Source: Tannerella forsythia
GTDB lineage: Bacteria > Bacteroidota > Bacteroidia > Bacteroidales > Tannerellaceae
DNA: 64,000 bases
Direction: 5' to 3'
Assembly (NCBI RefSeq): GCF_003860135.1
Contig: NZ_RQYN01000005.1
Coordinates: 62,001-126,000 of the forward strand
In this document: piece by piece, positions 39,487-47,659 of the stretch
Layout: the number at the start of each line of letters is the position of its first letter
Position numbering within the stretch: position 1 is the stretch's first letter
Made by a program: the position numbers and the translations under genes
The notes under the pieces: model-generated
Databases searched by the model: none
The model's input: the letters and a program-made list of their open reading frames with translations, nothing else
What the model was told of the DNA's origin: nothing

Positions 39487-40776
39487 ATGAACTTATCCAA
39501 ACTCTTCGGGTTCGATCCTCGAACCATGAATGTCAAAACAGAAATACTCGCGGGAATCACGACGTTCCTGACCATGGCCTATATCCTGGCCGTGAATCCG
39601 AATATTCTCGGATCGGTAGGGATGGACAAAGGCGCCGTCTTTACGACTACCGCCATCGTGGCCGTGCTGGCTACGCTCGTCATGGCGCTCTACGCCAAAA
39701 TGCCGTTCGCGCTGGCGCCCGGCATGGGACTTAACGCCTTCTTCGCCTATACGGTCTGCATGACGATGGGCTACAGTTGGCAGTTTGCTCTGGCGGCTGT
39801 CTTTATCGAAGGATTGATTTTTATTCTGCTCACGGTAACGAACCTGCGCGATATGATCGTCCATGCCATCCCGGCTTCGCTCCGTAATGCCATCGGGCCG
39901 GGAATCGGATTGTATATCGCTTTCATCGGGCTGAAAAACGGCGGCGTGATCGTGCATAGCGACGCGACGTTCGTGACGTTGGGTACGATCACCCACGGGG
40001 CCGGTCTGCTCTCGGTCATCGGGATCGTGCTGACCAGCGTGCTGCTGATTCTCAATGTGCGCGGCGCCCTGCTGCTCGGTATCCTCGGTACCGCCCTGAT
40101 CGGCATCCCCATGGGACTGACCGTGTACGGCGGCGTGACGAGCATCCCGCCTTCCATCGCGCCGATTGCCTTTCAGTTCGACTTTTCTCAGCTCTTTACG
40201 ATCGATATGCTGATCGTCATCTTTACGTTCCTCTTTATCGATATGTTCGATACGATCGGTACCTTGGTGGGCGTGTCGACGAAGGCCGGGATGATCAAAG
40301 ACGGTAAAGTGCCCCGCCTCCGGAAAGCCTTTATGGCCGATGCGCTCGGCACGACTTTCGGGGCCCTGCTGGGCTCGAGTACGGTAACGACCTACGTCGA
40401 AAGCGCTTCGGGTGTGGCGCAGGGCGGACGCTCCGGACTGACGGCCTTCATCACGGCCGTCTGCTTTGCCGCGGCCTTGCTCTTCGCACCGATTTTTCTG
40501 GCGATTCCCGGAGCGGCCACGTGCCCCGTGCTCGTCATTGTCGGGTTGTTTATGCTCAGCCCCATCAAAGATATCGACTTCGAAGACTATTCCGAAGCGA
40601 TTCCGGCGTTTATATGTCTTATCCTCATGCCGCTCACGTATAGCATCTCGGACGGTATCCTGATCGGTATCATCAGCTACGTGCTGTTGAACCTGCTCGG
40701 CCGGAAATACCGGAAGCTGACCCCGGCCATGTACGTGCTGGCTGTACTGTTTGTGCTGAAGTATATTTTTATTTGA
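39487..40776 (+). CDS. NCS2-family purine (guanine/hypoxanthine) permease
   Basis: A 429-residue inner-membrane transporter of the AzgA-like NCS2 group with about 12-14 helices. Characteristic segments are TEILAGITTFLTMAYILAVNPNILG, FALAPGMGLNAFFAYTVC and FLFIDMFDTIGTLVGVSTKAGM, then ALLGSSTVTTYVESASGVAQGGRSGLTAF. It imports purine bases by proton symport. Downstream of a Tsx-like barrel gene, it suggests a small nucleobase uptake unit. Confidence 0.95.
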   Translation: MNLSKLFGFDPRTMNVKTEILAGITTFLTMAYILAVNPNILGSVGMDKGAVFTTTAIVAVLATLVMALYAKMPFALAPGMGLNAFFAYTVCMTMGYSWQFALAAVFIEGLIFILLTVTNLRDMIVHAIPASLRNAIGPGIGLYIAFIGLKNGGVIVHSDATFVTLGTITHGAGLLSVIGIVLTSVLLILNVRGALLLGILGTALIGIPMGLTVYGGVTSIPPSIAPIAFQFDFSQLFTIDMLIVIFTFLFIDMFDTIGTLVGVSTKAGMIKDGKVPRLRKAFMADALGTTFGALLGSSTVTTYVESASGVAQGGRSGLTAFITAVCFAAALLFAPIFLAIPGAATCPVLVIVGLFMLSPIKDIDFEDYSEAIPAFICLILMPLTYSISDGILIGIISYVLLNLLGRKYRKLTPAMYVLAVLFVLKYIFI

Positions 40777-40795
40777 GAAGAGCTCTCCCCGGAAG

Positions 40796-41890
40796 CTATT
40801 CCGGCTTCAGATAACACCATACCGGGTAATGGTCTGAGAGCTTGACCCGATCGACGGTCGCCCGGTAGGCCGTCATATTGGGCGAATGTAAGATATGATC
40901 GATGCGGAACCAAAACATGTTTTCGTTATAACTTACGCCCACACCCCGCCCCGATTCGACGTATGCATCCCGCAGCGGTCCTTGTATCCTTCTGCGGGCA
41001 TACGAGATCGGCGTGTCGTTGAAGTCGCCGCATACGATGAGGTAGTCTCCTTGCAACGCTTCGATTTCGTCGGCAATGATGTCGGCCTGTTCCGCCCGGA
41101 TGCGGAAAGCTTCTCCCATCTTCTGCTGTAAAGATCCGCGGATATTGTCGAATGTACCCGTATTGGCGTTGCGGATAAAGTCGGAATATTTCGAACGGTC
41201 TTCGACCGTAAACTTGAACGACTCTAAATGATTGTTCATCACAATCAGTTTCTTGCCTTTCACATTGAGCTCATGCACGGCCGATCCGTTGAACGAACTG
41301 TCGTAACGTATCTTTCGGGAGCCGCGTATCGGATATTTCGAATAAATGGCCAGTCCCGTTGTATAATGCGGATAATGAACGAGCGGTACGTGGAAATGAT
41401 AAGGATACATGCTTAGCGCGCGGGCAATTTTGTTTTCGGTCAGAATGTCCGTATGTCCTTCCAGATATTCCTGCATACAGACAATATCCGCGCCCGATTC
41501 GGCAATATACCGAATGATTGGGTTGGGCTGCTCGGTGGTATGATCTTTATATCCGAAACACATGACATTATACGTTAATACCTTGATCATCTCTTCGCGA
41601 GGCGGCTGCTTCACCTGTAAATGAAACGGTATGTATTGCTTGATCGGTTTCCAGCAGACCAGAAAGGAGCATAAGACCACGAAGGCATGGTTCCATTTGC
41701 GCGTGATGCTCCAGAGAAGCAGAAAACCGACGTTGAGGAACAGAAAAAGAGGAAAAGCCAGTCCCAGATAAGCGAACAGCAAATGATCGGCAGGCGACAC
41801 CATGTCGGAGAAAGCCGATAGGAGAAGCAGGAGAACGACACCGCCGTTGAGGACGGCAAGAAGGCTATGTATCCACCGGAGCGCTTTCAT
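40796..41890 (-). CDS. Membrane-anchored endonuclease/exonuclease/phosphatase-fold protein
   Basis: A 364-residue protein. Three hydrophobic helices lie in the first ~85 residues (LLAVLNGGVVLLLLLSAFSDM, LLFAYLGLAFPLFLFLNVGFLLLW, FVVLCSFLVCW). The EEP catalytic domain follows: VLTYNVMCFGY, ADIVCMQEYLEG, NNHLESFKF, VCGDFNDTPISYAR and KLSDHYPVWCYLKP, with all key residues (N, E, D-x-N, D-H). Such proteins cleave phosphodiesters; nuclease, phosphatase or sphingomyelinase-like activity is possible. It is 2 bp after a rhomboid gene, and convergent with the NCS2 permease. Confidence 0.92.
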   Translation of the reverse strand: MKALRWIHSLLAVLNGGVVLLLLLSAFSDMVSPADHLLFAYLGLAFPLFLFLNVGFLLLWSITRKWNHAFVVLCSFLVCWKPIKQYIPFHLQVKQPPREEMIKVLTYNVMCFGYKDHTTEQPNPIIRYIAESGADIVCMQEYLEGHTDILTENKIARALSMYPYHFHVPLVHYPHYTTGLAIYSKYPIRGSRKIRYDSSFNGSAVHELNVKGKKLIVMNNHLESFKFTVEDRSKYSDFIRNANTGTFDNIRGSLQQKMGEAFRIRAEQADIIADEIEALQGDYLIVCGDFNDTPISYARRRIQGPLRDAYVESGRGVGVSYNENMFWFRIDHILHSPNMTAYRATVDRVKLSDHYPVWCYLKPE

Positions 41891-41892
41891 TT

Positions 41893-42777
41893 CTACTTCT
41901 TGCTGGCGTCGAACAATGCTTTTTTCTCCTCGGACGAAAGGCTTTCGTAGCCGGAACGTTTCAGCTTGTCCAAGATCGCGTCCAACGCTTGCGATTCGGC
42001 CTGTTTGCGTGCACGGTACTCCTGATCCGTCTCAGGCCGCCGTCCGTAGGTTACTTTCATCCGCGGCGGGCGTCTCTTTCTTACATTGACTATCCGGTCG
42101 ATCAAACGGTTCAGATAAACCGTCAAATCTTTTCCCTGCTTGAGTCGGAAAGCGAACAGCATCCCCCACAACGCTCCTCCGATGTGGGCGATATGTCCGC
42201 CGGCATTGTCGGAAGTGATCGACAGAAAATCGATGATGAAGGCGAAGAAGGCAAGGTAGATCAGGCGTATCCGTCCGATAAACATCAGCTGGAGTTCGTA
42301 ATCTTTCCGGTAGAACGAGACGGCGAAGACAATGGCCATGACCGAAGCCGAAGCGCCCATCAGAAAAGCGATCGTTTCCCTGTTTCGGAAATACGGAAAA
42401 AAATGATACGCCAGCATGTACATCAAGGCGCCGGCTATCCCGCCCGAAATATACACGCCCGCTAACTGACGCCCATTGAAAAACTCCATCGCGATACGGC
42501 CGAACCAGTATAACCACAGCATGTTGAACAACAGATGTAGGAAGTCGGTATGCAGGAACATATACGTAACGAATGTCCACGGTCTGTAGAGAAGTATCGC
42601 GAACGAAGAGGGAAGTTGCAGATAGGAGAGAAAGGCTGTGGAGTCGATCTCGAAGAGTTGCAGGCAAACAATCGCCAGCCGGACAAGCAGAAATATCCCT
42701 ACATTAATATATATAAGTTTCGTAAGAATATTTCCTTCCGCAAACGACTGCTTGATTCTAATAAAAAAATTGTCCAT
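41893..42777 (-). CDS. Rhomboid-family intramembrane serine protease (second copy)
   Basis: A 294-residue rhomboid with six transmembrane helices. The catalytic serine is in FLMGASASVMAIVFA (GxSx) and the histidine in GGHIAHIGGALWG; WR-like FVTYMFLHTDFLHLLFNMLWLYWFG is the family-specific loop. The C-terminal cytosolic tail (about 225-294) is basic and ends with SYESLSSEEKKALFDASKK, similar to other Bacteroidales rhomboids. Substrates are unknown. Its start overlaps the upstream rhomboid gene by 20 bp. Confidence 0.94.
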   Translation of the reverse strand: MDNFFIRIKQSFAEGNILTKLIYINVGIFLLVRLAIVCLQLFEIDSTAFLSYLQLPSSFAILLYRPWTFVTYMFLHTDFLHLLFNMLWLYWFGRIAMEFFNGRQLAGVYISGGIAGALMYMLAYHFFPYFRNRETIAFLMGASASVMAIVFAVSFYRKDYELQLMFIGRIRLIYLAFFAFIIDFLSITSDNAGGHIAHIGGALWGMLFAFRLKQGKDLTVYLNRLIDRIVNVRKRRPPRMKVTYGRRPETDQEYRARKQAESQALDAILDKLKRSGYESLSSEEKKALFDASKK

Positions 42778-43468
42778 GGTCTCTATTTTTCTTTTTCCAA
42801 TACAGAATCAGGAAGAATCCGAATAGCATCCCTCCCAAATGGGCAAAGTGAGCCACATTGTCGTTACTGAAATTAGAGACTCCCATAAACAACTCGATCA
42901 GTCCATAGCCGATTACGAAATACTTGGCTTTAATGGGGATCGGTATAAACATGAGATACAACGGAGCATTGGGGAAAAGCATGCCGAAAGCGAGCAAAAT
43001 ACCGAACACGGCTCCGGAGGCTCCGATCGTTACGAGGGCGCTTACTCCGGGATCCATCGCTATTTGTTGTGAAATACTGATGCCATTTGATACGGCTAAC
43101 GAATGAATCTGATAGAGCCAGGTCAACTCCTGTACAAGGGCTGCACCGATACCCGTCACCAGATAGAAGGTCAGAAAGCGTTTCGGTCCCCAAGTGACTT
43201 CCAAGATTCGTCCGAACATGAAAACGGCGAACATGTTGAAGAAAATATGTCCGAACGAACCGGTATCATGCATGAACATGTATGTGATCAACTGATACAA
43301 TTTGAAGTCTTTAGTCCCGGGAAAATGAAGTCCCAACCAGTCGATCAGATGGATGCCGAGTTTGGGTAATACCAAGGTCGCCAGCCAACACAGAGCGTTA
43401 ATTATAATTAAATTCTGAGTCACCGGAGGGATGCTTTGAGTTAGTCCGAATCTGTTTTGCATTGTCAT
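42758..43468 (-). CDS. Rhomboid-family intramembrane serine protease (first copy)
   Basis: A 236-residue rhomboid. I choose ATG 43468 (MTMQNRFGLTQ); a longer frame would start on the promoter -7 element at 43494-43487 (TATTTTTG on the minus strand). The catalytic serine lies in TIGASGAVFGILLAFG and the histidine in VAHFAHLGGMLFGFF; YMFMHDTGSFGHIFFNMFAVFMFG is the conserved helix-2 region. This gene, the next rhomboid and the EEP gene form one operon, an arrangement conserved next to HU in Bacteroidales. Confidence 0.92.
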   Translation of the reverse strand: MTMQNRFGLTQSIPPVTQNLIIINALCWLATLVLPKLGIHLIDWLGLHFPGTKDFKLYQLITYMFMHDTGSFGHIFFNMFAVFMFGRILEVTWGPKRFLTFYLVTGIGAALVQELTWLYQIHSLAVSNGISISQQIAMDPGVSALVTIGASGAVFGILLAFGMLFPNAPLYLMFIPIPIKAKYFVIGYGLIELFMGVSNFSNDNVAHFAHLGGMLFGFFLILYWKKKNRDHGQFFY

Positions 43469-43565
43469 CTGTTTCTTGTTTTGAGGCAAAAATAATGTAT
43501 ATTTTTGGCTTTCGCATCGGATTTTACCGGAAAATTGTACTTTCTCGAAAAAAAACGTTCCATAA

Positions 43566-43597
43566 TTGTTGGTAGTCGAATTTTCAAACTATATTTG
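43566..43597 (+). promoter_or_regulatory. Promoter of the HU gene
   Basis: TTGTTG (43566-43571) and TATATTTG (43590-43597) match the Bacteroidetes -33/-7 pattern with 18-bp spacing. An AT-rich leader of about 70 nt follows before ATG 43675. Confidence 0.7.
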
Positions 43598-43674
43598 AGG
43601 CCTGAAATAAAGTAAAAAGATGGAACAGATAGATTATTGATTAATACTTTTTATTATTTTTAAATTACAACATT

Positions 43675-43947
43675 ATGAACAAAACAGAGTTTATTGATGC
43701 TGTTGCCGCAAAAGCAGGCTTAAGCAAAGTCGATGGAAAAAAGGCTGTTGAAGCTATGATTAAAACGATTCAAGACGAGATGAAGAAAGGCGAAAAAGTG
43801 TCCATTTTAGGATTCGGTTCTTTCTCGGTCGTAAAAAAAGCCGCTCGCAAAGGGGTAAATCCGCAGACAAAGAAAGCGATTAACATCCCGGCTCGTCAGG
43901 TTGTTAAATTCAAACCGGGTGCAAGCTTGGCTCAAGTAACCAAGTAA
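43675..43947 (+). CDS. HU-family nucleoid DNA-binding protein
   Basis: A 90-residue HU protein, full length for the family. It begins MNKTEFIDAVAAKAGLSKVDGKKAVEAMI and contains the beta-arm FGSFSVVKKAARKGVNPQTKKAINIPARQVVKFKPG, where the usual R-x-x-R-N-P motif is replaced by KKAARKGVNP. It bends and compacts DNA and may help recombination. It is a single-gene unit with its own promoter and terminator. Confidence 0.97.
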   Translation: MNKTEFIDAVAAKAGLSKVDGKKAVEAMIKTIQDEMKKGEKVSILGFGSFSVVKKAARKGVNPQTKKAINIPARQVVKFKPGASLAQVTK

Positions 43948-43970
43948 GACAACGTTTATTTTTACTGAAG

Positions 43971-44009
43971 AAAAAGCTACTCTGTAAATTATGGACAGGG
44001 TAGCTTTTT
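43971..44009 (+). terminator. Rho-independent terminator of the HU gene
   Basis: AAAAAGCTAC and GTAGCTTTTT form a perfect 10-bp outer stem, with CTGT/ACAG extending it inward. It is followed by GTTTTC and is symmetric enough to act in both directions. Confidence 0.85.
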
Positions 44010-44099
44010 GTTTTCAGAGTTTTCAGAAAAAATATGTTTGTCGATAAAACAAAAAAGTAACCTGACGTCCGGTCTCGATGGAAAGACGTTATGTCTTCG

Positions 44100-44453
44100 T
44101 TACTCTTCGAGTATGACCGATGCGCTTTTTACTTCACCTCCCAGAGGAGGAGATTGCTTCGAAATCTTCAATGTAAATCCGGAAAGTTCGGGAAAATGTG
44201 TTTTTAACGCTTTCAGAATCCGTCCGGCTACATGCTCGAGCAGTTGCGATGGAATAGCCATTTCGGCTTTTACGAGTTCATATACTTCCGCATAACTGAC
44301 CGTATCGGCCAAATTGTCGGTTTGTAGAGACTTGAAGTGCGACATCGAAAAAGACAGATCAACCACAAATACTCCTCCTACCCGTGTTTCCTGCGGCAAA
44401 ACCCCGTGATACGCATGAAATATCATGCCTTGCAATTCGATTTTTCCTTTCAT
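44100..44453 (-). CDS. folB: Dihydroneopterin aldolase
   Basis: A 117-residue enzyme of folate synthesis that converts dihydroneopterin to 6-hydroxymethyldihydropterin. The start MKGKIELQGMIFHAYHG (ATG 44453) matches the family; the longer frame adds ten unconserved residues. Conserved features are the FHAYHGVLPQE substrate-binding segment, LADTVSYAEVYELVK and the C-terminal ISKQSPPLGGEVKSASVILE (KxxPP...G). The protein assembles as an octamer in known members. Confidence 0.94.
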   Translation of the reverse strand: MKGKIELQGMIFHAYHGVLPQETRVGGVFVVDLSFSMSHFKSLQTDNLADTVSYAEVYELVKAEMAIPSQLLEHVAGRILKALKTHFPELSGFTLKISKQSPPLGGEVKSASVILEE

Positions 44454-44542
44454 TCTTGTTAATTTGTCTGTAAAAATAAGCAAAAAAACTTTCTTTGAAA
44501 AGAATAATATCTATATTTGCGACAAACCAAATTAAAAAAAAC

Positions 44543-44962
44543 ATGGTACGCACAAAAAATGAAGAAATACCCATTAGCAGCGGAGGAGTACATAACGTAT
44601 TAGCTGCCGGAACAATTGTGACAGGAAGCATCGCTTCGGATTCCGATTTTCGTTTGGACGGACGGATCGAAGGCGATATCAATTGTAAAGGAAAAATCGT
44701 CATCGGTCCCAAAGGCAGTATCGTAGGGAATATCATTTCGGATAATGCCGAAATCTTGGGCGATGTGGAAGGTTCGATTCGCATCAAGGAAAAGCTGGTA
44801 TTTAAATCTACCGCTATCATCAAAGGGGATATTTTTACACAGACGCTCGAAATCGAACCGGGTGCTCACTTCAACGGAACGTGTACGATGTCCGGTAAGA
44901 GCCAAATGGACGGAATGCAGGCTCCCGGAAATAAAAAAGCCAACGTCACTCCAATCAAGTGA
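44543..44962 (+). CDS. Bactofilin (polymer-forming cytoskeletal protein)
   Basis: A 139-residue bactofilin. ATG 44543 (MVRTKNEEIPISSGG) begins the conserved protein; a longer frame adds residues that overlap the promoter. The central beta-helix repeats are clear: GTIVTGSIASDSDFRLDGRIEGDINCKGKIVIGPKGSIVGNIISDNAEILGDVEGSI, with the LDG-x-IEGD signature. The flanks are short and disordered. Bactofilins polymerise without nucleotide and act in cell shape or wall assembly. TATATTTG at 44512-44519 is a possible -7 element. Confidence 0.94.
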   Translation: MVRTKNEEIPISSGGVHNVLAAGTIVTGSIASDSDFRLDGRIEGDINCKGKIVIGPKGSIVGNIISDNAEILGDVEGSIRIKEKLVFKSTAIIKGDIFTQTLEIEPGAHFNGTCTMSGKSQMDGMQAPGNKKANVTPIK

Positions 44963-47648
44963 TTGTATTTGTGCGATGACTCTTTGAGAGCATCGCACGA
45001 ATTTTTTGGTTGAAATCGGAGGCTTTCAAAAGCTGTTCGAGAGGGATATGTATGCGGTAGCGCCAATAATGATTCGGGTCTGCCGGGATATTGATACGCT
45101 CTTGTCGGGCATCTTTCCGTCTCAATTCATGGTCCATGGCCAACCAATCCTGCAAGGGAAGGATGGTCAACATGGAGTGTGCATACAGGTGTTCCGTGAT
45201 TATTTGCTCGGCTATTTCAGGTGTACATTCTGCCGTTGTCGATTCGGATCCTTTTAAGACAAACTGAGCATATCGTCGCGTACGTTCCGGTTCTTCTTCC
45301 CACCATGTACGCAAAGGGCTCATATCGTGTGTCGAAGTTGTGCAGACAGAGTAGTAGGGAACCGCTTTCAAGTCGGTAAATTCTTGCCCGAATGCTTTGG
45401 ATATGCGACCTAATTCGAGGCTCAGGATGTGCAGGTCTTCCATTACTTCTTGTACGGAATCGGGAATCATCCCTAAATCTTCTCCGCACACCAACATCTC
45501 TGTCGTCGCAACTAAGGGACGGAGCCTGTTTAACGCCGTTGCTTTCCAGAAGTCATGATGCCGTACGTAAAAAAAGTAAGCGTAGAGTTTGTCGAAAGCA
45601 CTTTGCTCGGCTTCCGTCAATTCCTGATACCGGTATGATTGAGAGGCTGAGATACGCGGATGATATTTTCCCGGCTCGTAGGGGTCTTCCAGAAAAAGCA
45701 CTTCATTGGCGAGTGCATAGAGGCCGGATTCGATTTGACGGGATACTCTATCTTCATGCCCTTCGAAGATCGATTGTATCTTTCGTTGGGTATCGCAAAA
45801 CGGATTCAGGATCATGTGCTCCGCATCAATAGGGGAGAGGTAGTGGTCGATAACAACTTCCGTTTGCTCACCGAATAATTCCGACAGGTATTTCCGGTGA
45901 ATGACCGCTGACGTAAATTCTTTTTTGAACGTCAGACCGTACGATGCGATTTCAGCCACGGTCAACGGCAAAGCCGGTCGGAAGTGTCCGCACAACCCTT
46001 GTACGTAATCGAGCGGAATTTCCCAGATACGAAAGAACCCGAGGATATGATCGATACGAAAACTGTCGAAATAATCGCTCATCTTACCGAAGCGCTTCTT
46101 CCACCACGTGAATCCGTCTTCTTCCATGATCTCCCAATTATAGGTGGGGAAAGACCAGTTTTGCCCCATGGCCGAGAAATCATCGGGAGGGGCGCCCGCT
46201 TGACCGTTCATATTAAAGTTGCGGGTGTCTGTCCATGCTTCCACGCTCGTTCGGTGAATGCCGATCGGCAGATCACCTTTCAGGATGATTCCTTTCTCAC
46301 GAGCATAGTTGGAAACAGTTTGAAATTGTGTATGCAGGACGTATTGCTGGAAATAGATGAATGAAATTTCGGGATAAGCAGAACCGTTTTCCGCAGATAG
46401 TTTTTCAATCCGGAACGGACTGTATATCGCGTCTTTTCCCCATTTTGAGTAATCGGCCGTATGATATTGGTCACGTAAATAACAAAACGCTGCGTATGGA
46501 ATCAGCCATTTCTGATTGTCTGCCCGGAAACGTTTGAAATCGTTGCTCGACAAAATGGCTGCACCTTCCTGTTCGAAGAAGGCGCGGCAATACGCTGTTT
46601 TATAATGTTCAACCGCTTCGTAATCGACTTCTTCCTTTTCATTGAGAACAATCTGTTTTTCCCGAAAATAGGCCATCCGTTCCGAATCGTTAAGTATCCC
46701 CATGTCGTATAGCGAGATATACATCGGGTGCAGGGCATAAATCGAGATGGCGCTGTAAGGATAAGAGTCTCTCCACGTATGCGTACGGGTGGTGTCATTC
46801 ATCGGGAGCACTTGAATGATACATTGCTGTGTCTGCTCCGCCCAGTCGATCAATAATCGGAGATCATGGAGGTCGCCCACTCCGAAGCTTTGTTCGGATC
46901 GTAACGAAAAAACAGGGATGACGGTCCCTGCTCCTTTCCATTCGGGCAAATCTTCACGATACGGATATTCTGAAATCACCGTGACCTCATATGTTTCTGA
47001 AGGTTCCTTTGTCAGCAAACGATTATCTCCTTTTTCCCAATGGCAGACCTGTTTCGCTTCATCACAAACGAAAAATTTGTACTCAAACGGAAAACGAATC
47101 TCATTAGCATTGAGGCAAACTTCCCATTCGGCAGCACCGGAGGGACGTAGAAGTTTCGCTTGCGTTGTATCCCAATGTCCCAGACAAGCTTGATTGCCGG
47201 TAAGAGCTACCTGCTGATTCTTTTGCACCCGAGGATTCGGGATTCGGATGATCAAGCTTCGATCGGGCTGCTCGTGAGTGGGTTCAGACGCGTTGTGAGC
47301 GAACAAATTTTGCGTAAATGCCGAAGTATACAGCACGATATTCTTCGGTTCTTCACGCCAATAGTCATACAGACAGTAACTTGATGCAGTACGGTCAAAA
47401 ACGATGCGGTGTTTTCGGTTCCACGGTTCGGTAGCTACTTTGCCGTCTACATCTGTCAGTATATAGTGATACTCGATTTCGGTGATCTCGTCGGGTAGCT
47501 CAAGTTGCAACGACCAATGTTCACCGTCCGTGCAATCCATCTCTTTCGCCATGACCGGCTCGCCACCACCCAATTCGGGAATGGAGCCACACACGCGCAT
47601 CTTCTGCTGCGGGCACGTCCGATAACCGATATGGAAGGATATGTTCAT
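44955..47648 (-). CDS. malQ: 4-alpha-glucanotransferase with two N-terminal starch-binding modules
   Basis: An 897-residue GH77 enzyme that rearranges alpha-1,4-glucans. Two CBM20-like modules (about 1-105, MNISFHIGYRTCPQQKMRVCGSIPELG; and 128-235, QVALTGNQACLGHWDTTQAKLL) precede the GH77 barrel. Catalytic landmarks are FDSFRIDHILGFFRIWEIP (nucleophile Asp), LVCGEDLGMIPDSV (acid/base Glu) and STHDMSPLRTWWEE. The length and the two CBMs fit the long DPE2-like type common in Bacteroidales. Its 3' end overlaps the bactofilin gene by 8 bp (convergent). Confidence 0.95.
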   Translation of the reverse strand: MNISFHIGYRTCPQQKMRVCGSIPELGGGEPVMAKEMDCTDGEHWSLQLELPDEITEIEYHYILTDVDGKVATEPWNRKHRIVFDRTASSYCLYDYWREEPKNIVLYTSAFTQNLFAHNASEPTHEQPDRSLIIRIPNPRVQKNQQVALTGNQACLGHWDTTQAKLLRPSGAAEWEVCLNANEIRFPFEYKFFVCDEAKQVCHWEKGDNRLLTKEPSETYEVTVISEYPYREDLPEWKGAGTVIPVFSLRSEQSFGVGDLHDLRLLIDWAEQTQQCIIQVLPMNDTTRTHTWRDSYPYSAISIYALHPMYISLYDMGILNDSERMAYFREKQIVLNEKEEVDYEAVEHYKTAYCRAFFEQEGAAILSSNDFKRFRADNQKWLIPYAAFCYLRDQYHTADYSKWGKDAIYSPFRIEKLSAENGSAYPEISFIYFQQYVLHTQFQTVSNYAREKGIILKGDLPIGIHRTSVEAWTDTRNFNMNGQAGAPPDDFSAMGQNWSFPTYNWEIMEEDGFTWWKKRFGKMSDYFDSFRIDHILGFFRIWEIPLDYVQGLCGHFRPALPLTVAEIASYGLTFKKEFTSAVIHRKYLSELFGEQTEVVIDHYLSPIDAEHMILNPFCDTQRKIQSIFEGHEDRVSRQIESGLYALANEVLFLEDPYEPGKYHPRISASQSYRYQELTEAEQSAFDKLYAYFFYVRHHDFWKATALNRLRPLVATTEMLVCGEDLGMIPDSVQEVMEDLHILSLELGRISKAFGQEFTDLKAVPYYSVCTTSTHDMSPLRTWWEEEPERTRRYAQFVLKGSESTTAECTPEIAEQIITEHLYAHSMLTILPLQDWLAMDHELRRKDARQERINIPADPNHYWRYRIHIPLEQLLKASDFNQKIRAMLSKSHRTNTIT
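44971..45008 (+). terminator. Terminator of the bactofilin gene lying inside the malQ 3' end
   Basis: GTGCGATG and CATCGCAC form an 8-bp stem with a 12-nt loop, followed by GAATTTTTT. It overlaps the coding sequence of the convergent malQ gene. Confidence 0.75.
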
Positions 47649-47659
47649 CGATCAAATGT

